A DNA stretch of 44,575 nt. It comes from Microcaldota archaeon. GTDB taxonomy: Archaea; Micrarchaeota; Micrarchaeia; Micrarchaeales; Micrarchaeaceae. Shown here piece after piece: positions 42,899-44,575 of this stretch. How positions within the stretch are numbered: the first letter of the stretch is position 1; the number at the start of each line of letters is the position of its first letter. The translations under genes were made by a program, and so were the position numbers. The notes under the pieces are model-generated. The model did no database searches. It saw only the letters and a program-made list of their open reading frames with translations, and was not told the origin of the DNA. The DNA lies in contig JAKBRJ010000004.1 of the NCBI GenBank assembly GCA_021834785.1, forward strand, positions 1 through 44,575, read 5' to 3'.

Positions 42899-44416
42899 TT
42901 GTCAGACGAAGCAGTACAGCCAAACGAAAGCCCGTCCCAAGTGGATTTAAATGCTAAGGACCATTGGAAAAAGGGCAACAGCATGTTCGAGGCTAGCAAA
43001 TTTGATGATGCAATAAAGGAATTTGACGAAGCAATTCGCATAGACCCAAAATACGCAGATGCCTATTTTAATAAGGCGCTCACGGAGCGCATAATGCGCA
43101 ACTATGATGCTGCAAAAGCAGACCTAGAAAAAGTCATGGAATTGCAGCCGAGCAGCCCGGACGCACCCCTATTATTCGGCGATATATTAGAATCTAGCAA
43201 CGATCTACTTGGGGCAAGGTTCTGGTATGAAAAATCCCTTAAAATAGATTCAGGATATTCTGAAGCAAAGAACCGGCTTGAGCATCTCGATTCACTTATA
43301 CACATGGACTATGGAGACGCGCAAAAAGAGAAGCAGACATCAATAAATAGCCAGACAAGCAAGAATGACAATACCGAATTGATAGAAGAAGGCCAGATAA
43401 AGAGAGTGAAATTCTACAAGTCTAACGTAAAGTTTGACAGCGTAATGGGTTTGGAAAAGGTGAAAAAATACCTGCATGACAATGTAATACTTGCAATACA
43501 ACACCCAGAACTATTTAAGAAATATGGCAAGAAGCTCGGTCTTGGGCTTATATTATATGGGCCCCCCGGAAACGGAAAAACCCATATAGTAAATGCAATA
43601 GCAGGCGAAGCAGGAGCCAATGTGATAATAGCACAGATAAATCTGATAATCGACATGTATACTGGAAATACCGAAAAGAACCTCAAGCAGATATTCGTGC
43701 AGGCGAGAGAAAACTTGCCATGCATAATATTTTTTGATGAACTGGATGCCCTTGGGGTCAAAAGGGGCGGCGGGCAGGAAGGAGGAGAAAGCTCTGCCCT
43801 AAGGCTGGCAGTGAACGAATTCCTTACTCAGATGAGCGGAGTCGAAAAGAATCCTGATGGGCTTTTTGTTATAGGCGCAACTAACCATCCCTGGGACATA
43901 GACCCTGCGCTCAAGAGGAGCGGGAGATTCGGCGACAGCGTTTATCTGATGCCGCCGAAGTATAAAGATAGGAAAAAGCTATTCGAATTTTATACGAGGG
44001 ATAAGCCAAAATCCCATATAAACTTTGGAAGACTAGCGCGAGCCACTATCGGGTTTTCAGCTGCGGATATAGAAAGAGTATGCGATAAGGCTGCAATGCT
44101 GCCGCTGCTGCACGAATACGAGCACAAGAGCGGAAGAGACATGACTATGCGAGACATGCTGAAAGTATTGAAGGATAAGGATACTGGCGGGAGTTCTTTA
44201 GACGAATGGTATTCGATGGTGAAAAAGGACGTCATAAACAAGACAGAGACTCAGACAGTAGATGGAAAGAGGCAGGAGATAGTGAAAGAAGGCAAGCTTG
44301 ACCCCCAGGAGAAGATCCTTTACAAAGCCATGATAAAAGACATAAAAAAGAATACAAGCCCTATGAATATTAGGATCAGGCGCTTCATGAGATGGTTTGC
44401 GCTGCACATATTATAA
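42899..44416 (+). CDS. TPR-AAA+ ATPase
   Basis: 505 aa. Residues about 18-130 hold three tetratricopeptide repeats (AIKEFDEAIRIDPKYADAYFNKA is one core). A charged linker leads to one AAA domain: Walker A GPPGNGKT at about 221-228, Walker B IIFFDELDAL at about 275, sensor 1 VIGATNH and the arginine-finger region LKRSGRFG. The lid helices and a basic tail end the chain. It resembles Cdc48/Vps4/FtsH-type remodelling ATPases without a protease domain; the TPRs would bind the client or adaptor. I chose TTG 42899, because AGTG lies five bases upstream; the frame reaches TTG 42881. Confidence 0.85.
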   Translation: MSDEAVQPNESPSQVDLNAKDHWKKGNSMFEASKFDDAIKEFDEAIRIDPKYADAYFNKALTERIMRNYDAAKADLEKVMELQPSSPDAPLLFGDILESSNDLLGARFWYEKSLKIDSGYSEAKNRLEHLDSLIHMDYGDAQKEKQTSINSQTSKNDNTELIEEGQIKRVKFYKSNVKFDSVMGLEKVKKYLHDNVILAIQHPELFKKYGKKLGLGLILYGPPGNGKTHIVNAIAGEAGANVIIAQINLIIDMYTGNTEKNLKQIFVQARENLPCIIFFDELDALGVKRGGGQEGGESSALRLAVNEFLTQMSGVEKNPDGLFVIGATNHPWDIDPALKRSGRFGDSVYLMPPKYKDRKKLFEFYTRDKPKSHINFGRLARATIGFSAADIERVCDKAAMLPLLHEYEHKSGRDMTMRDMLKVLKDKDTGGSSLDEWYSMVKKDVINKTETQTVDGKRQEIVKEGKLDPQEKILYKAMIKDIKKNTSPMNIRIRRFMRWFALHIL

Positions 44417-44449
44417 TCAATCAGGATGTTCTGCACATAAAATTTATTA

Positions 44450-44536
44450 GGCCTTAGCCGGGGTTTTCGCAATTAATGTGTCGAACCCGGACTTGAGGAT
44501 CCACAGTCCTCCGTGCAGCCGTTACACCACTAAGGC
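44450..44536 (-). tRNA. tRNA-His (anticodon GTG) with a 16-base intron in the T-loop
   Basis: Acceptor GCCTTAG/CTAAGGC; anticodon stem GAGGA/TCCTC with loop CTGTGGA (GTG); discriminator C at 44450, a histidine mark. The T-stem CCGGG/CCCGG encloses 23 bases instead of 7. They fold as a strict bulge-helix-bulge: helix TTCG/CGAA with 3-base bulges ACA and AAC. Cutting each bulge after its second base removes 44464-44479 and leaves loop TTCGACC. The base at -1 is T, so G-1 is not encoded. Confidence 0.9.
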
Positions 44537-44563
44537 ACATTCTATCCTTAATACGCACAACAG

Positions 44564-44575
44564 TTATTTAATAAA
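44564..44575 (-). promoter_or_regulatory. TATA box for tRNA-His
   Basis: On the minus strand TTTATTAAATAA lies about 33 bases before the tRNA 5' end. Confidence 0.4.

Noticed and set aside
1..44575. CRISPR arrays, insertion sequences, prophage or defence islands.
   Set aside because: No regularly spaced repeats, transposase genes, integrases or nuclease clusters were found in either strand.

Overview
The window is archaeal and most resembles a DPANN genome of the Micrarchaeota/ARMAN type. The lineage is inferred, not proven. Direct evidence for an archaeon: TFB, a TBP-fold protein, RNA polymerase subunit Rpb4/RpoF, ribosomal proteins eS1, uS15 and eL21, proteasome beta, the termination ribonuclease FttA/aCPSF1, DUF655, AMMECR1 and MEMO, and intron-containing tRNAs. 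The small-archaeon hint comes from a class III signal peptide (QSAMEYLMTYGWA type), very short intergenic gaps and a tRNA intron in the T-loop. Starts often follow a GGTG-like Shine-Dalgarno element by 5-7 nt, TTG and GTG starts are frequent, and some genes look leaderless.

Layout. 1-3.4 kb: a partial exported protein, tRNA-Leu(UAG), two small genes, a long hairpin, a large Lrp-like regulator with an unusual N-terminal domain, and a 41-aa gene. 3.5-6.1 kb: a radical SAM enzyme of the tetraether lipid synthase type and a downstream partner of unknown function. 6.2-10.1 kb: pheST and an anchored exported protein on the minus strand. 10.3-18.3 kb: TRAM protein, valS, uS15, eS1, paired SMR transporters, topoisomerase IA and TrmI. 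18.3-24.7 kb: MFS transporter, a TBP containing only one repeat, eL21, two genes of a probable Thermoplasma-type mevalonate branch, DUF655, RpoF, MoxR and a pilin-like protein. 24.8-29.7 kb: TFB with an AT-hook, a small membrane protein, a second TRAM protein, psmB and fttA. 29.8-36.3 kb: a beta-rich unknown, peroxiredoxin, an RHH regulator, cysD-cysN, a NodU-type carbamoyltransferase and MEMO. 36.4-44.6 kb: dinB, trxB, a metallo-beta-lactamase gene broken by an in-frame TAG, epimerase, hydrolase, tRNA-Ile with an intron, AMMECR1, RNase HI, a TPR-AAA ATPase and tRNA-His with a T-loop intron.

How the genes fit together. Two themes stand out. The first is an altered basal transcription set: a half-length TBP that keeps both intercalating Phe residues, and a TFB with a basic AT-hook extension, alongside RpoF and FttA. 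The second is isoprenoid and lipid synthesis: a tetraether-synthase-like enzyme plus the mevalonate-3-kinase-like/P-loop-kinase pair. Most other genes are ordinary informational genes. No CRISPR array, insertion sequence or prophage was seen.
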